A DNA stretch of 64,000 nucleotides, from NCBI RefSeq assembly GCF_009870125.1, contig NC_046683.1:54513869-54577868 (forward strand). Reading direction: 5' to 3'. The translations under genes were made by a program, and so were the position numbers. The notes under the pieces were generated by a model. The model was given only the letters and a program-made list of their open reading frames with translations. It was not told where the DNA came from and ran no database searches. Shown piece by piece: positions 43,224 through 55,002 of the stretch. This stretch comes from Drosophila pseudoobscura. Lineage: Eukaryota; Arthropoda; Insecta; Diptera; Drosophilidae. The stretch's first letter is position 1. The number at the start of each line of letters is the position of its first letter.

Positions 43224-43231
43224 GTGACAGC
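43224..43231. repeat. Right 8-bp target-site duplication (GTGACAGC)
   Basis: Exact copy of 42475-42482, directly after the right inverted repeat of the hAT element. Confidence 0.85.
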
Positions 43232-43480
43232 CGACTTATCGTTTAAATATACCGTCCGACCCTCAGAAATATACCAACATATACCGACCAATTTTAAAAT
43301 TATACCGTAAATATACTGACGAAATGAAGTTTTATTATACATATTCCTCAATTTTGATATTCCGATGATTGATGATATTGACAAAAAATAGCTATGTACC
43401 GTAAACATACCAATGATTTAATTTTGACCTAATAAATTACCGAATTAAAAATACCGTAAACGGTCACCCGGCACGCCAGC
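43232..43480. repeat. TATACC-array module, related to the Usp32/SuUR promoter region
   Basis: This is the second copy of the module at about 27861-28210. The two share TTATCGTT, then an A/T block, then TATACCGTCCGACCCTCAG and AAATATACCAA, followed by AAAATTATACCGT and ATATACTGACGAA at the same spacing. Towards the right end both have AAAAATACCG motifs; here a CGGTCACCCG near 43461 resembles Ohler motif 1. It is either a dispersed repeat or a promoter module. No gene start has been assigned to it here; the nearest starts are 40117 (minus) and 44461 (plus). Confidence 0.6.
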
Positions 43481-44460
43481 TTTTTGTGGGGACAATATTT
43501 ATAAAGTACAAAAACCATCAAAAGCTGTTGTCGAAGCTTTTGGAGTGCGGTGCTGCCAGCTTTTTAGAATAAATAATAAGAATTTAAAAAAATATTTAAT
43601 AAGAGGCAACACTTTTTTATGCAACAAAACGAAATTTTCATTAAAAAAGGCAACATAATATATGACTTATTGATGCATTAAAATATAATGAAGAGCAGGG
43701 TAATTTAGATGGAGCCTCTTTTATAAATAGTTGTTTTTTCGTAAACCTAAAATTTTGTTTTTTGTAGTTCCTTTTGCGGTTGTGAAAATAGCTGATTTGG
43801 CAACAGCGAAAACAGCAACGATATTGGCGTGAGGCCCGACTACGAGAAAAGCTTAATGGTGGTTGTCCCTGCAGAAGCTTTTTTCAAAGATCTCTCTCTT
43901 CAAATAAAAATCAAAATAAAAATAAGCCGAAACGTATTTGTTAATTAATTATTGTTGAACTTCTGGCGGGGGTTCAAAAACGAGCCAAAAACTGGTTGAG
44001 GCTTTCATTCTGGTTTACTTTTGTTTGCTTTTTGGTTCTCCCAAATATTCTTTTAACACAAAGTGCACATAGTATTTTGCCATATATTCCATATCGTTTT
44101 GGCTACGTTCTCTTCCCCTATATACCCGTTCTTAAACGTTTCTGATCTTGCTTATTATCGTATAGCCGTAATTATCTTTTTAAGATTATCAACATGTTTT
44201 TCGTGAACGAGAGGTCTTGAGCGGCTTCGACGGGGATCCAAAATTTAGTATCCGCCCGGTCGGCCCAGCACTCGGTTCTCGTTTGAAGAAGATCTCTCCC
44301 TCTTTTCCCAAGCAGGAAATCGCAATCGCACTGTACCATATATGTACCTGTTGTCTTTTCAGAGGTTTTATCGCCGTGTGATAAAAGATTTATACGACTG
44401 AGCTCAAATAGTAGCTTTATCAAATACTAGTCCGCTACCTTCGGGCCCCTATCTATCAGG
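43481..44460. other. Spacer and probable promoter region of the SLC36-type transporter
   Basis: No coding exon is supported. AT-rich DNA with several GGCAACA-type words (43615, 43798) and short repeats of GCTGCCAGCTTTT type. The start codon of the transporter follows directly at its right edge. Confidence 0.4.
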
Positions 44461-46497
44461 ATGCAGTGAGTCATCATCATTATAAACTCTTAGCTAACTG
44501 AAATGACAAGACACTGCTCTCGATGAAAATCCCATATAATTCGTTTATATATCTTAATGGTTTGGGGAGTTTTTTATCTAGAGAACCCTCTCATGACGGT
44601 TTATTGATCGACGATTGTTATTGTGGGGATTGCAAAACACTTATCAATCAATCAAATCGCTTCACAAACAAGTTCTGATTGCTCTTTTGATAGGACTGAT
44701 ACTATAAAAACTGTGGCCATCATATACCCCACGACAACAAATGGGGAATCAACTGGGCCAACAAAACCCTCGAATGTCAGCAGCGATGATTACGATCCGC
44801 ATCTGAATCGGAATGTGAAGAATCCGACAACGTAAGTAGAGTGTTTTTCCATGGCATATTCCAGAGGTTAGCCAAAACATTATCTTTCCTTAGGAACTGG
44901 CAGACTTTTGCCCATTTCCTGAAGGCCTCTGTGGGCACTGGGGTCCTGGCCATGCCCAGTGCCTTTTCCCATGCGGGTTATGTGAATGGAACGATCCTCA
45001 CTTTGATCATTGGGCTTCTGGCACTCTATTGTCTGCATATTTTGGTGGGTAAGCCCTTCGTGGAGGTAAGACTTTTCTAATATCTGTATATATTCCCCTG
45101 CAGATCAACTGCATGTATATCCTATGCAAGCGTCAGAAGGTGCCGTATGTCAGCTTCTCGGAGGCCATGAATTTGGGCCTTAAACAGGGTCCACCATGGC
45201 TTCGTTGTCTGGCTCCCATTGCCATGTATGTGTGTTCCTTCGCTCGGGAAATCCTTCCTCTAATTTGATTTGTTTCAGACCCTTTGTGGATGGTTTTCTG
45301 GCCTTCTATCACTTTGGCATCTGTTGTGTCTATGTGGTCTTCATCGCCGAGAGCATTAAGCAGCTGGTGGATGAGTATCTCGTGGTGTGGGATGTCCGTC
45401 TTCATATGTGCCTGTTGATTGTGCCCCTCCTGTTGATCTACAGCATCAAGAATCTGCAGGTGTTGGCTCCCTTTTCCAGTGCCGCCAATTTGCTCCTGCT
45501 TGTGGGTGAGTCTCCAAAGGAATTGCTCATCCATTTACCCTTCCTATATATCCCTTTCTATATCGGATTAGGTTTCGGTATCATTTTGTATTACATCTTT
45601 GAGGATTTGCCACCGTTGAGTGAACGTGACGCCTTTGTGTCCTACACGGAACTTCCCACCTTCTTCGGCACTGTGTTGTTCGCTCTGGAGGCTGTGGGAG
45701 TGGTCGGTTCTACATCTACAATACTATATATATATTCATATTCTATCAATAGTTTTCTTCTTCCAATAGATCCTCGCAATTGAGGAGAACATGGCCACGC
45801 CTGGGGACTTTGTGAAGCCTTGTGGCATCATGAATTGGGGCATGTCCATTGTCCTAGGTCTGTATGTACTCTTGGGATTCTTTGGCTATTGGAAATATGG
45901 CGATGATGCCCTCGGTAGCATAACCCTTAATATTCCCCAGTGGGATATGTGAGTTTTCTTCTTTGTTATATATCTTTGTCATCCATGCTTTATCGGTATT
46001 TCTGTGTGCATTCTCAGACCCGCTCAGGTGGTGAAGATCTTCTTTGCTATTACCACTTGGATATCGTATGCCCTGCAGGGCTATGTCACTGCCCACATAC
46101 TGTGGGGCAAGTACGTGAGCACAAGAATCAAAAACACCAAAAGGCACTCACTGTACGAACTGATCTTCAGGGCTATCATTGTGCTGCTGACATGTAAGTT
46201 CTTCCGACTGGTGCTGCCTTTAGAGGTATCTATAAATCTGTTCTCCCTCCTGCAGTTGCCTGTGCCGTTGCCATCCCAGATCTTTCGGTCTTCCTGTCGC
46301 TGGTGGGCTCCTTTTGTCTCTCCATCCTGGGCCTCATCTTCCCGGCATTGCTGCAGATCTGCGTCCAGTACGAGCATGGCTATGGCCCGCTACGCATAAA
46401 GCTAATCATTAATATACTTTTGCTCTGCTTTGGGGTCTTTGGTGGGGTTGTGGGCACCTATGTGAGCATTTTGGAGATCATTGCGGTGTACAAATAA
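44461..46497 (+). CDS. CG1139: Proton-coupled amino-acid transporter, SLC36/PAT family (CG1139-like)
   Basis: Nine exons fit: 44461-44465, 44694-44831, 44894-45044, 45104-45225, 45279-45505, 45572-45702, 45770-45948, 46018-46193 and 46256-46497. They give 456 residues in one phase-consistent frame. The first carries only five coding bases (ATG CA). The donor after 45702 is GTCGGT, weaker than the others. The protein is an AAAP-type transporter with about 11 membrane spans. TM1 includes LKASVGTGVLAMPSAFSHAG, the signature of SLC36 (PAT) and the relatives pathetic and CG1139. Later hallmarks are FFGTVLFALEAVGV, ILAIEENM and a GFFGYWKYGDDALGSITLN block. Such proteins export amino acids from lysosomes or take them up at the cell surface, driven by protons, and in flies promote growth through TOR. 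The polar N-terminus (about 48 residues) is cytosolic. A poly(A) hexamer overlaps the stop. The CG1139 symbol rests on likeness and on its position near SCOT (CG1140). Confidence 0.85.
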
Positions 46498-46498
46498 A
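46493..46498 (+). terminator. AATAAA overlapping the transporter stop codon
   Basis: The last codons read TAC AAA TAA AGG, so the poly(A) hexamer overlaps the TAA stop. GT-rich DNA follows at 46522-46538. If used, the 3' untranslated region would be only some 15-30 bases long. Confidence 0.4.
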
Positions 46499-49400
46499 GG
46501 TGGACACACAAATTTGATTGAGCTGTGGCTGTGGTAGCCGTGCAACCGTGTAACCGGGGGCCCTTGGGTAAGGGTTCGGATTGTGTTTTTCTTGGGTAAA
46601 TATTGTTGCACACACACACACACAAACACATAATCTTAAGCAATCACACACAAACACACAGAAATGTAGCAAGTTGGTTTATGGCCAACATATCAAACAT
46701 GGCCAGAGTCAAGAGTCAAGCAGCCAAAGCAGACCAAATATTTTTAATTTTAATTAAAAGCTTAGCAGAGGTCCTGCAAGTGCAAGAAGGGAATGTGCAT
46801 GTGGAATCAGAGGGGTACGAAAAGGTGAGACAGTGGGAGTGTGTGTGTGTGCGAAAGGGAGAGGGAGTGGGGGCCACGTTGCAACGAACTGTAATTAAAT
46901 GCAACCGCAATTAACACAAAAGCGCCGCAGGTCAGCAAGCCAGACACACGACTCTCGGACATCCCCTCTGCCTCTCGGATGCCGTGTACCTCCTCCCCCT
47001 ACTGCCACACCTTTGCGCCGGCCCCCCCCTTCTGTTGCATCTCTGCTCGAGTCCCCCTCCAGAATCCTCTTGCATTTTATTTACAATGTTTTGCGCTCAG
47101 GAGGTTACTGACAACCTTTCTGCCTTCTGGCTGCCTGGCTTCTACCTTTACACACCTTTACACACCTTCCACCCCAACCCTTAGTTACAGCAGCGACCCC
47201 ACCCACCCCGTTGTTCACCTCATTGCCCCCCCGCTGTTTCTGCCTGATGTTGCTGTCTTGTGTGAAGGCCACAGAGAGCCGGACTGAGCCACAATGACCG
47301 CCGGGCCCCTAAGAAGCCGGCAATGAAGCCAAATGGACAAATGCCGGTATGTCAGAGCGAGGTGAAGCTCAGCAGTTGTGAAGGAATTCCAATTTAATGG
47401 GGATGGAAAGAGGATAGAGAGGAACATCACTAAATCCTATCAAAAACTTTGTCTGGAGAAACGTACGTATCTTTAAATGAAGGATACATATACCATTTAC
47501 TACATATCATTGAATTTAGGTGAATTTTGTCTAATTCAACGACTCCTTGAGATCTGAGTTATACGGTAGATAAATTTCGATCAAACTTCTGTGGCAACCC
47601 TCGCTTTTGTCTGCTGGCTCCAATTTGCCCGCTCTCCAGCCCAGGAATGTGTTGAAATGTCGTTTGCTTTGTACGTTTAATTACTCTTTTGACGGAAATA
47701 ACACAACATTCGTGCACTATTTGAAATTGACAACAACAAAATGGGACCCAGCCACAGCCACAGAGGAACGGGAGATACAAAGAGGAGATTCCGGAAAAGG
47801 TTGGCCAAAAGGGCAAAGAAAAGGTTAGAGGAGGTAAAGGGGCAAAAGGTACATCAAAATGGTGAAAAAAGCTAGAAATTGGGTGCACAATTGGAGTACT
47901 AGAAAAGAGGAAAAATTCAGCGAAGCTTCGCGGAAACTTCTCCTCCTCAGGAGGAAGAAAAATCGAAACCAAAAACTTTCAGGACCCTCGAGTGAGGAGC
48001 CAAAGCCAAAGCCAAAACTGAAGCCAAAGGCAACGCCGTGAGGAAGTGTCCCATGGATTCGCCTGAGTTCCAGTTTCAATCTTGAATTTCTCCAGCTTTT
48101 AGTCACCCTTCATCAATTTGCCTCAGAAATCGCTACGCTTTGACCAGCATCGAGGCAAATTAAATGACAAGTTTTACTCTTGTGCTACGCTTTTATTTAT
48201 ATATTTTTTCCACTGGTGCCTGGCAGTGCGAGCTGTAGCTGGAGCTGGAGCTGGAGCAGGACGATTTTAATTATATTTGTGCAGGCAGCCAGGCAGCTTT
48301 TAGTGCTTCCGGTCAGTTGATTCCGGAACCAGTCCGCCCCCCCCTTAGGGGCTTAGGGCAATTGAATTACGCACAATTCGAGGTCCTTCCACAGGTAGGA
48401 GCCATGTCCACGGAACACATGGCCATGGATCGACTGGTATCGCTATTCAGTCCACTCCGAGTGCGTAAAAGTTAATTAGGGAATGTCATGAATAAATTTC
48501 CCGCTCATCAAATGGAGTAATTTCATCATCCATGTGGCTGCAGGGAAAACGAGCATTAATTCTACGACTATTTATTATATTTCTCTTTCATTTTAAACCT
48601 AACATTTCCCTCATAATTGTATCCCACTTTTTTGATAGATTTTTCTTCTTCTTTTTTTCATTTTTTAACGATTCTCTGCTGGATTATAAACTCCTTTATT
48701 GAAGGTGCTTTATTTGCTTTATTTTCGGGTTTAATTTTGTGTAGTTTTTGTAGTCAATTTTTTTAGTTTTTTTTTGTAGCTTAAATACTGTTTAATTGTC
48801 GATGTGTTTTCAGTTGGAATAAATTATTTTCTGTGGTTTGGGTTTTGCTGGTTTGTTTCTGGTTTTTCGCTTGACTCGGCAGCTGTTTTGTTTTGGGTTT
48901 TTTCGGATAAAATAGTGTATATTATATGTGAATTAAAAAAGGTTGTAAAGAGGAGAGAGATTCATTTGCTTACTATTATTTGTAAATCTGTAAAAGCCCT
49001 TGAAACACACACACACATAAACCGGAAAGTATCCCTTTGTCTACGTTTGAGAAAGATTTCATATGCCTGTATTCCGAATACTTGCAGATCCTTAAAGCTA
49101 TTTATCTGTATTTGTATGCTTCAGAGATTTCTAAACAAGTTTGTAACCATTCCCGTAGCATATCTTCATCTGTTTTAATATATTCAAAGTTTTCAGTTTT
49201 TGTATAGTTTCCATCTGCCACAAGTTTTGCATATTTTTAGTAGCTCTTCAAAGTTTTCTATTATAAATTCCCTTGAAAATGTACACAGAAATTTCAACTG
49301 ACTTGCACAGAAATTTGCCAAAAGTTTTGTGGCAACCTTATTTTTGCTCTTAAACTTCACAAATAAACCTTTCATCTACCACTAGTTGTGGCTCATTTTC

Positions 49401-51300
49401 ATCACACATCACACACCAAAAAAAAAAGGAAAAAGGAAAAGAAGTGGAGTTTCCTCTGGACGTTTTTTGTTAACCTCCTATGTTGCCGCCTATCTTTATT
49501 CAGTTAATTTTCCGTATAATCTGGAGCCTTACCCGCCACATTTTTCAGTCGAAATTGAGAGCCTGGCTAAGCCGGCTTATCGCACACACAGATACACCCA
49601 TTTGCCAGTATCCTGTGTGAAGTTTCTCCCACTGATTTCCACTGCTTAATTTGGCTCTTGTGCACAAATGACTCATTTTTATTCATTCAACTAATTTTTT
49701 GGGGGCTTAACAGGGAAGAACAGAAGAGAGATTTCTGCTGGCAATTTGTAGCATGAAATCGCAAAATCTCTCTCTACCCCTGTCGTTCTCTTCGAGAATC
49801 TCTATGATTCGCTCCATCTCTTTCTCTGTCTCTCTTTCTCTGTGTGTGTTTGTGTGTTTACCGCAGCAAAATGATTTATTTTACGCTACGCTAAACACAC
49901 ACGTACCCGTACCCGTACCCGTACCTCTAGAAACAACAACAAGATGTGGTAGGATGGAGGGGCTTTGGATGCTTGTTAGGTGATGGCAAGAGAGAGAGAG
50001 AGGGTAGAGGGTAGAGGGTATAGGGTAGAGGGTTCTGTTTGTGGCTGCAAGGGGCGCATGGGGAGTGGCTGCAGGAGGCAAAAACAGCGACAAGCGACGC
50101 ATTGTTACTGCGGCCGGGGCTTTACGCTTCGGTTTTTGCACTGAGGTTTGTTACGTATTTATTTAAGCCCAAAAACATTTTGTACATTTTCATGCAACCA
50201 TCAGCACCTAAAGAGGAGAGGGAGCGTGGTGCCACATTGAGTAGCAACATTTGCTATGAATAAATAACGAACGAATGAGCGAGTGAATGAATGAATGAAA
50301 GAAGCAAACCAACGAATGAATGAAGGAAGGAATGGATGGATGACGACGTGTCTCAACGGGTTCTCATGTGATTTATGCTTTGAATACATGAAACTATAAT
50401 AAGGAGAGCGTAGAGTAGAGAGTAGAGAGTAGAGAGGGTTAAGGCAGGACAGCAGCGCAGTAGAGGGTTAAGGGAGCACAGCGGCTGGGAGGGAGGGTCA
50501 CAGAGAGGGTCAAGGGGCAGAGTAGCTGAAAGAGATAAGGTGTTAAGGAGCACCCCATACAAAGTTGGTAAGAGACCTTCCCCAAGGGGACTATCCCCAT
50601 TGATTGGCGGCTAATATGGTGGTCTCGTACCTGGAGGAAGAGCCTTCCCTTAGGGAATGGCTAAAAATAAACACCATCGACAGCAGCCGGCCAGAAAAAA
50701 GGGGATCATTGCTATGTATGCCACATGGCGTATGTGTGATATGGATGAAACAGCTGCCCCAACGGCTCTGTCAGTCTGTGTCTGTCTGTCTGGCCCTGGC
50801 TATGGCTCTGACTCTGGCTCCGGTTCTGGTTCTGGCTCTGGGGTTTTTGTCTTGTTTCAGGGCCGCTGCAGGTGCGTTAAACATTTATGAGCGCAGATTT
50901 TCCACGTGCACGAGAGACAAAGAGGGGAGAGGCAGGGTTAGCCACCGAAATGATTATGAATACACCCTCATGCACCATGCATAATTCATCATATTAAAGT
51001 GACCCCGTTGCGTATACGCAATAATCATACGGCATGTGGCACACACGGCAGCGGACCGGGTGCTCGTGCTTTATGAGGCAGTTAAGGGTTTTTCCAAATG
51101 CCCCAGAGAGAAAGCCATTTAAGAGGTGAAGGATACCCGAGGCACAATATGTGGGCACAAATCAATCATTAATGAGGCGGAGGCGGAAATACGTACGTGT
51201 ACGATGGACTCGAAGGCGGTTTTATAGTTGCCTAATATAACACTTTTAATAGTTGATCCACTGCCCGAAACTGATAGTTAAAGTCAAACCAAAAGACATC
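46499..51300. other. Noncoding region with simple repeats
   Basis: I find no exon-like coding on either strand. The stretch is rich in AC repeats (about 46610-46625), GTACCC repeats (about 49904-49925), GGGTAGA repeats (about 50004-50032) and GGCTCT/GGTTCT repeats (about 50795-50840). It could be intergenic or a long intron of a gene outside the window. Confidence 0.5.
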
Positions 51301-51480
51301 ATCCTTGAGGAGCTGTTCTGCTGGGTAGCCTTCTTACTTCTTCCTAATGCTCGCTCTCCTGCTTTCCCCACTTCTTGTGCTTGTGCTTCTCGATTTGCTG
51401 CTTTCCATTCCGCTACTCCATCCTTAAGCTTCTCCTTTTGCTGCTCTGTTTGATGGTTCTGTGCTATTGTTCCTTTTCCA

Positions 51481-51810
51481 GCTTCTACTGCTCTCCTGTG
51501 GCTCCCGCCAGTTCACCTGAGGCCTTCACCTCCACCTACTGCTGCCGTTACTCCTTCTGCTATTATTTCAGCTGCTCTTCCTATTGCTCCTTCTCCTGTA
51601 TACCCTGGTACTACTGCAACTGCACGGCGGTGATGAACAACCAGTTCAATGATCTCCCCGCCTTGTGTTTTTCAGAAGACTTACTACCCCTACAATGTGC
51701 CTTTCTCTGTGCCTCTCATGTTCGCCACACGTTCTGCCCAGTACATTTGGACGAATGGGGATCAAGAATTATACAAGAATACACTAGGTGTTACGAAAAA
51801 GGACATGTAA
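51481..51810 (+). pseudogene. Doubtful small-gene remnant, possibly a secreted protein
   Basis: The segment 51676-51810 reads as a good terminal exon. It has a pyrimidine-rich acceptor (TTTTTCAG), then 44 codons starting KTYYPYNVPFSVPLMFATRS and ending VTKKDM and TAA, with fly-like codons. Upstream, 51481-51597 is preceded by another good acceptor (CTTTTCCAG). In the same frame it encodes an Ala/Pro/Thr-rich segment (PTAAVTPSAIISAALPIAPS); a GTATAC donor at 51598 would join both in phase and remove two TGA codons. No credible start codon or signal-peptide exon in frame was found, although a hydrophobic Leu-rich reading (MLALLLSPLLVLVLL, 51347) lies upstream in a frame that soon stops. Small Ala/Pro/Tyr-rich cuticle-type proteins look like this. 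It may be a decayed gene, or a live gene whose first exon I failed to find. Confidence 0.3.
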
Positions 51811-52683
51811 TTGCTGCAAGTCTTGTCGGGGCTTAGGATTTCTTTCTAAGAACTTACTGGACTGGACCTACGATATGGAGCGAAGTCTTCCATCTTGAAC
51901 TGTTGAAGCTATGGCACAATTTGAGGCTTATCTTCCCTCCCCCCCTTTGGCCTCGGTCAGTTTTTGTTGTACTAGGTGAAAGGTCTTGTGTCCTTTTTTC
52001 TATCTTTTTATTTCCACTTTCGCTATTATTGCCCCAGAGGCACAGCCTTCGTCCTTCGTCTTGAAGAAGTCCCTTGTATGACATTCGAGAGGGAGTTTTG
52101 TGTTGGGAGGAGTTTAGAGGAGTCAATGATGTTGTTGGCATCTGGCCGGGAATCTTTAGGCGTTAGTCCTCTACAGTACAGGTGCTGAAGAGACACTACA
52201 ATCGATACGCAGTATCGGTAGATATAGAACTATGATTTCAGAGTGTAGACTGCATATCGCTTCGGTGGAGGAATATCTTCGGAGAGTTAGAGACCTAGTA
52301 AAGTGCGAGTGTGCTAGGAGTATATATTGTGGTATCGAATTTCAAAGTTCTACTCAAAATCACTAGACTTGAGAAACAATCAGTATTATATGAGGAAACC
52401 TGAAGCGATACTGAATGCTGAGGAAAGACTGTGATTGAATGAATATGTAAACAAAAGTATTTCTTAACTGCAACGTAAAGGTAGATCTCGTTGAGGTTTT
52501 AATGTTATGATTTGAAAAAATCAACCTCCTACAGTGATAGCCAGCCTTCAGGAGCCGCTATTCCCCAGCCCCCAGCCCCCAGCCTCCAGGCCCCAGCCTC
52601 TTTGCCAGAGCCATAATTTATGCCGCATGTTTGCCATAACTCAATGGCTGCGCGACTGCGGCAAGCTGAGAATTTCCCCGGAA

Positions 52684-52722
<39 letters not shown>

Positions 52723-54968
52723 GAAAGAAAGGGAGATGAATGAGACTGAGGGCTGTGAACAGTGAATGAGAGAAAATTGAGGGACCTTCAACTGTGTGTG
52801 CGACGCGGCGGCTGATGGAGCTCAATCGATAAATACGATTCTGCTAGGACTTCATCCTTTGGTGCTACGTCTGCCCCTTAGTCTGCCCCGTGCCCCGTGC
52901 CACTGCTGCTGCGTTTTTTGTCGCGCGATTGAGCGAACAATTGCGAGATGGTGTTCCAAGATGAATTGCCTGCAATTGTGCGCATTGCTAGCCATTTGTT
53001 AGCCAACACGAACAAGAAACAGAAAGTAGGATTAGCCTTCAAGGCGCAGCCCTGTATACCCTTAAGGGATTAAGGATTCGATCTTAGAGGTATAGACTGG
53101 CCAGCAGTGGAGAGGAGGGTGAACTCCAAAGAAAGAGTGCCCAACATAGGCGAACGAGCCGAATGCTATTCTGCGCTACTCCCGGAAGATTCTGTCTTTA
53201 AATTCGCTCAAGAGCCCCATACCCGCTGAAAGGGTATACCAACAAGCAGGGAAACCAGAGAAAGAGAAAGCGGACTGCCAACATCAACAACCATAACAGA
53301 TTTCCGAGTCAAGTCGACTTTAGAGCCGGGCTTAAAGCTCGTCGTCCCCTCGTCCCCTCGTCCCAGTCGCCGATAAGGGGCCAAAAGCATTTGACAATGG
53401 CCTTAGAGGATTTACCCAAAAGACAAATCGCTGCATGTGTGACCGGAGCGGTGTAGATGGGGATCTCTGGCCGGCATAACACCCTTTGGCCCCCGCCCAT
53501 TTATAATTATGGTTATGGCCCTTTTTTGGGGGGGAGGAGCAGGAGGAGGAGGCGGGTGGGTCAGTGCAAATGTTAATGGGCTTTCGGTGCCTGGTTCAAA
53601 TCGATTTTCATGGCTTTTCCCCGCTTGCATTTCACATTTTCCCCATTTGGTTTGGCAATCTTTTTGGCTTTGTAAATTGGAAAATACACACAAGTATTCC
53701 CCAAAAAGGGGGAGGGAGAGGGCGAGGGCGAGGATATGAGCACTAATTAGGCAAAAAACATTGTCACAGCATTTGGCATATGCTGGGCATAAATAAACCC
53801 AAATACATATACTCCCACTCTTAATGCACACATATATATTTTATTGCCTTTCGGAGAGGGATTAACCCCGACTTAGTCCCGACATGGCCCAGAGGCAGTG
53901 TCTGTGTGTCGCCCCGCCCCCTCCCCCACAGCCCACCCCACGCTTCATGTGTAATTCATTAGAAGCCAGGCCCACAAATGGCGTTAATTTGTGTCACTGG
54001 GTTAGGCTAACTATTATAGTGTTAATGGAAAATATCTGTGACTAATCGGTAGCGAAAAGATGCATTCGATTTAGTTCATGAAAACTGCATAAATCTTTGC
54101 AAATGGAAATTGCATTCTCCCCCCAAAAAGTAGGCAATGATTTGCTTAAACGAGCCACCACTGAAGTGTTTTCTTTCAATACACATAATACGAAATATAA
54201 TATAAATAGAAGCGAGTGCTTGCCCCCTCAGAGGAAATCCGAGGAAATATTCCGCTTGCTCTATGATTCTCAGCCCCTTTTCTTTCAGTGCAGCCGAGCA
54301 CTTTGTAAATCATCAAATCTGTCCATAAAATTGGCAATCACGTCATGGAAATGGCATTTTGCAATTTGAAATGCGGCTACAATGTGCAATATGCGTAGAT
54401 ATTTCAATGTTGCAAGTGAGCAACGGCCATAATTAAAGTACAGAGCTCTCGCTTTTTGTTCAATTTCTAATGAGCATGGGGTCCACACACAGTCGACTGT
54501 GGGGGCATATCCTATGCATAGACGAACCATTTCCAATGCCATTTAGTGGGCGAATCGCTGTATTAAATAAATACTGCTTTAATGAAGTTTCTTTTTGCCA
54601 CTGGCCATCCCTTCTCATCAATTCGAGCTGCTCTTTCCACGTCCCTGCTTTCATTTCATTTAGCGTGCAATTATTTCCAAAATTTATTTGAACGCCATTT
54701 AGCGGCCGTCCAATATTCGTGCCACAGCATTCCGAAAATTGTTAAAATATATTATGAGATATTGTTTGCTTTAGAGCTTGCCCCCAATACATATGTATGC
54801 ACATGGGTATGTGTGTGTTCAGGCCGCTAATTAAATAAAATTATGCAATTGTTTTTACATTTTGTGGCTGTCAAAACAACGACACCGATCGCCCAATAAT
54901 TTCTATAATTTTAATGCGATTTTCCACTGTTTTTCCGGGGAGAAGAGTAAACATATTGCAAATTTCTG

Positions 54969-55002
<34 letters not shown>

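Noticed and set aside
43553..43625. Second possible hAT end pair (GGTGCTGCC and GGCAACAC)
   Set aside because: The 8 bases outside the two ends do not match, and only about 70 bases separate them.
53593..53602. GGTTCAAATC, identical to a tRNA B box
   Set aside because: No matching A box at the right distance and no cloverleaf arms upstream or downstream.
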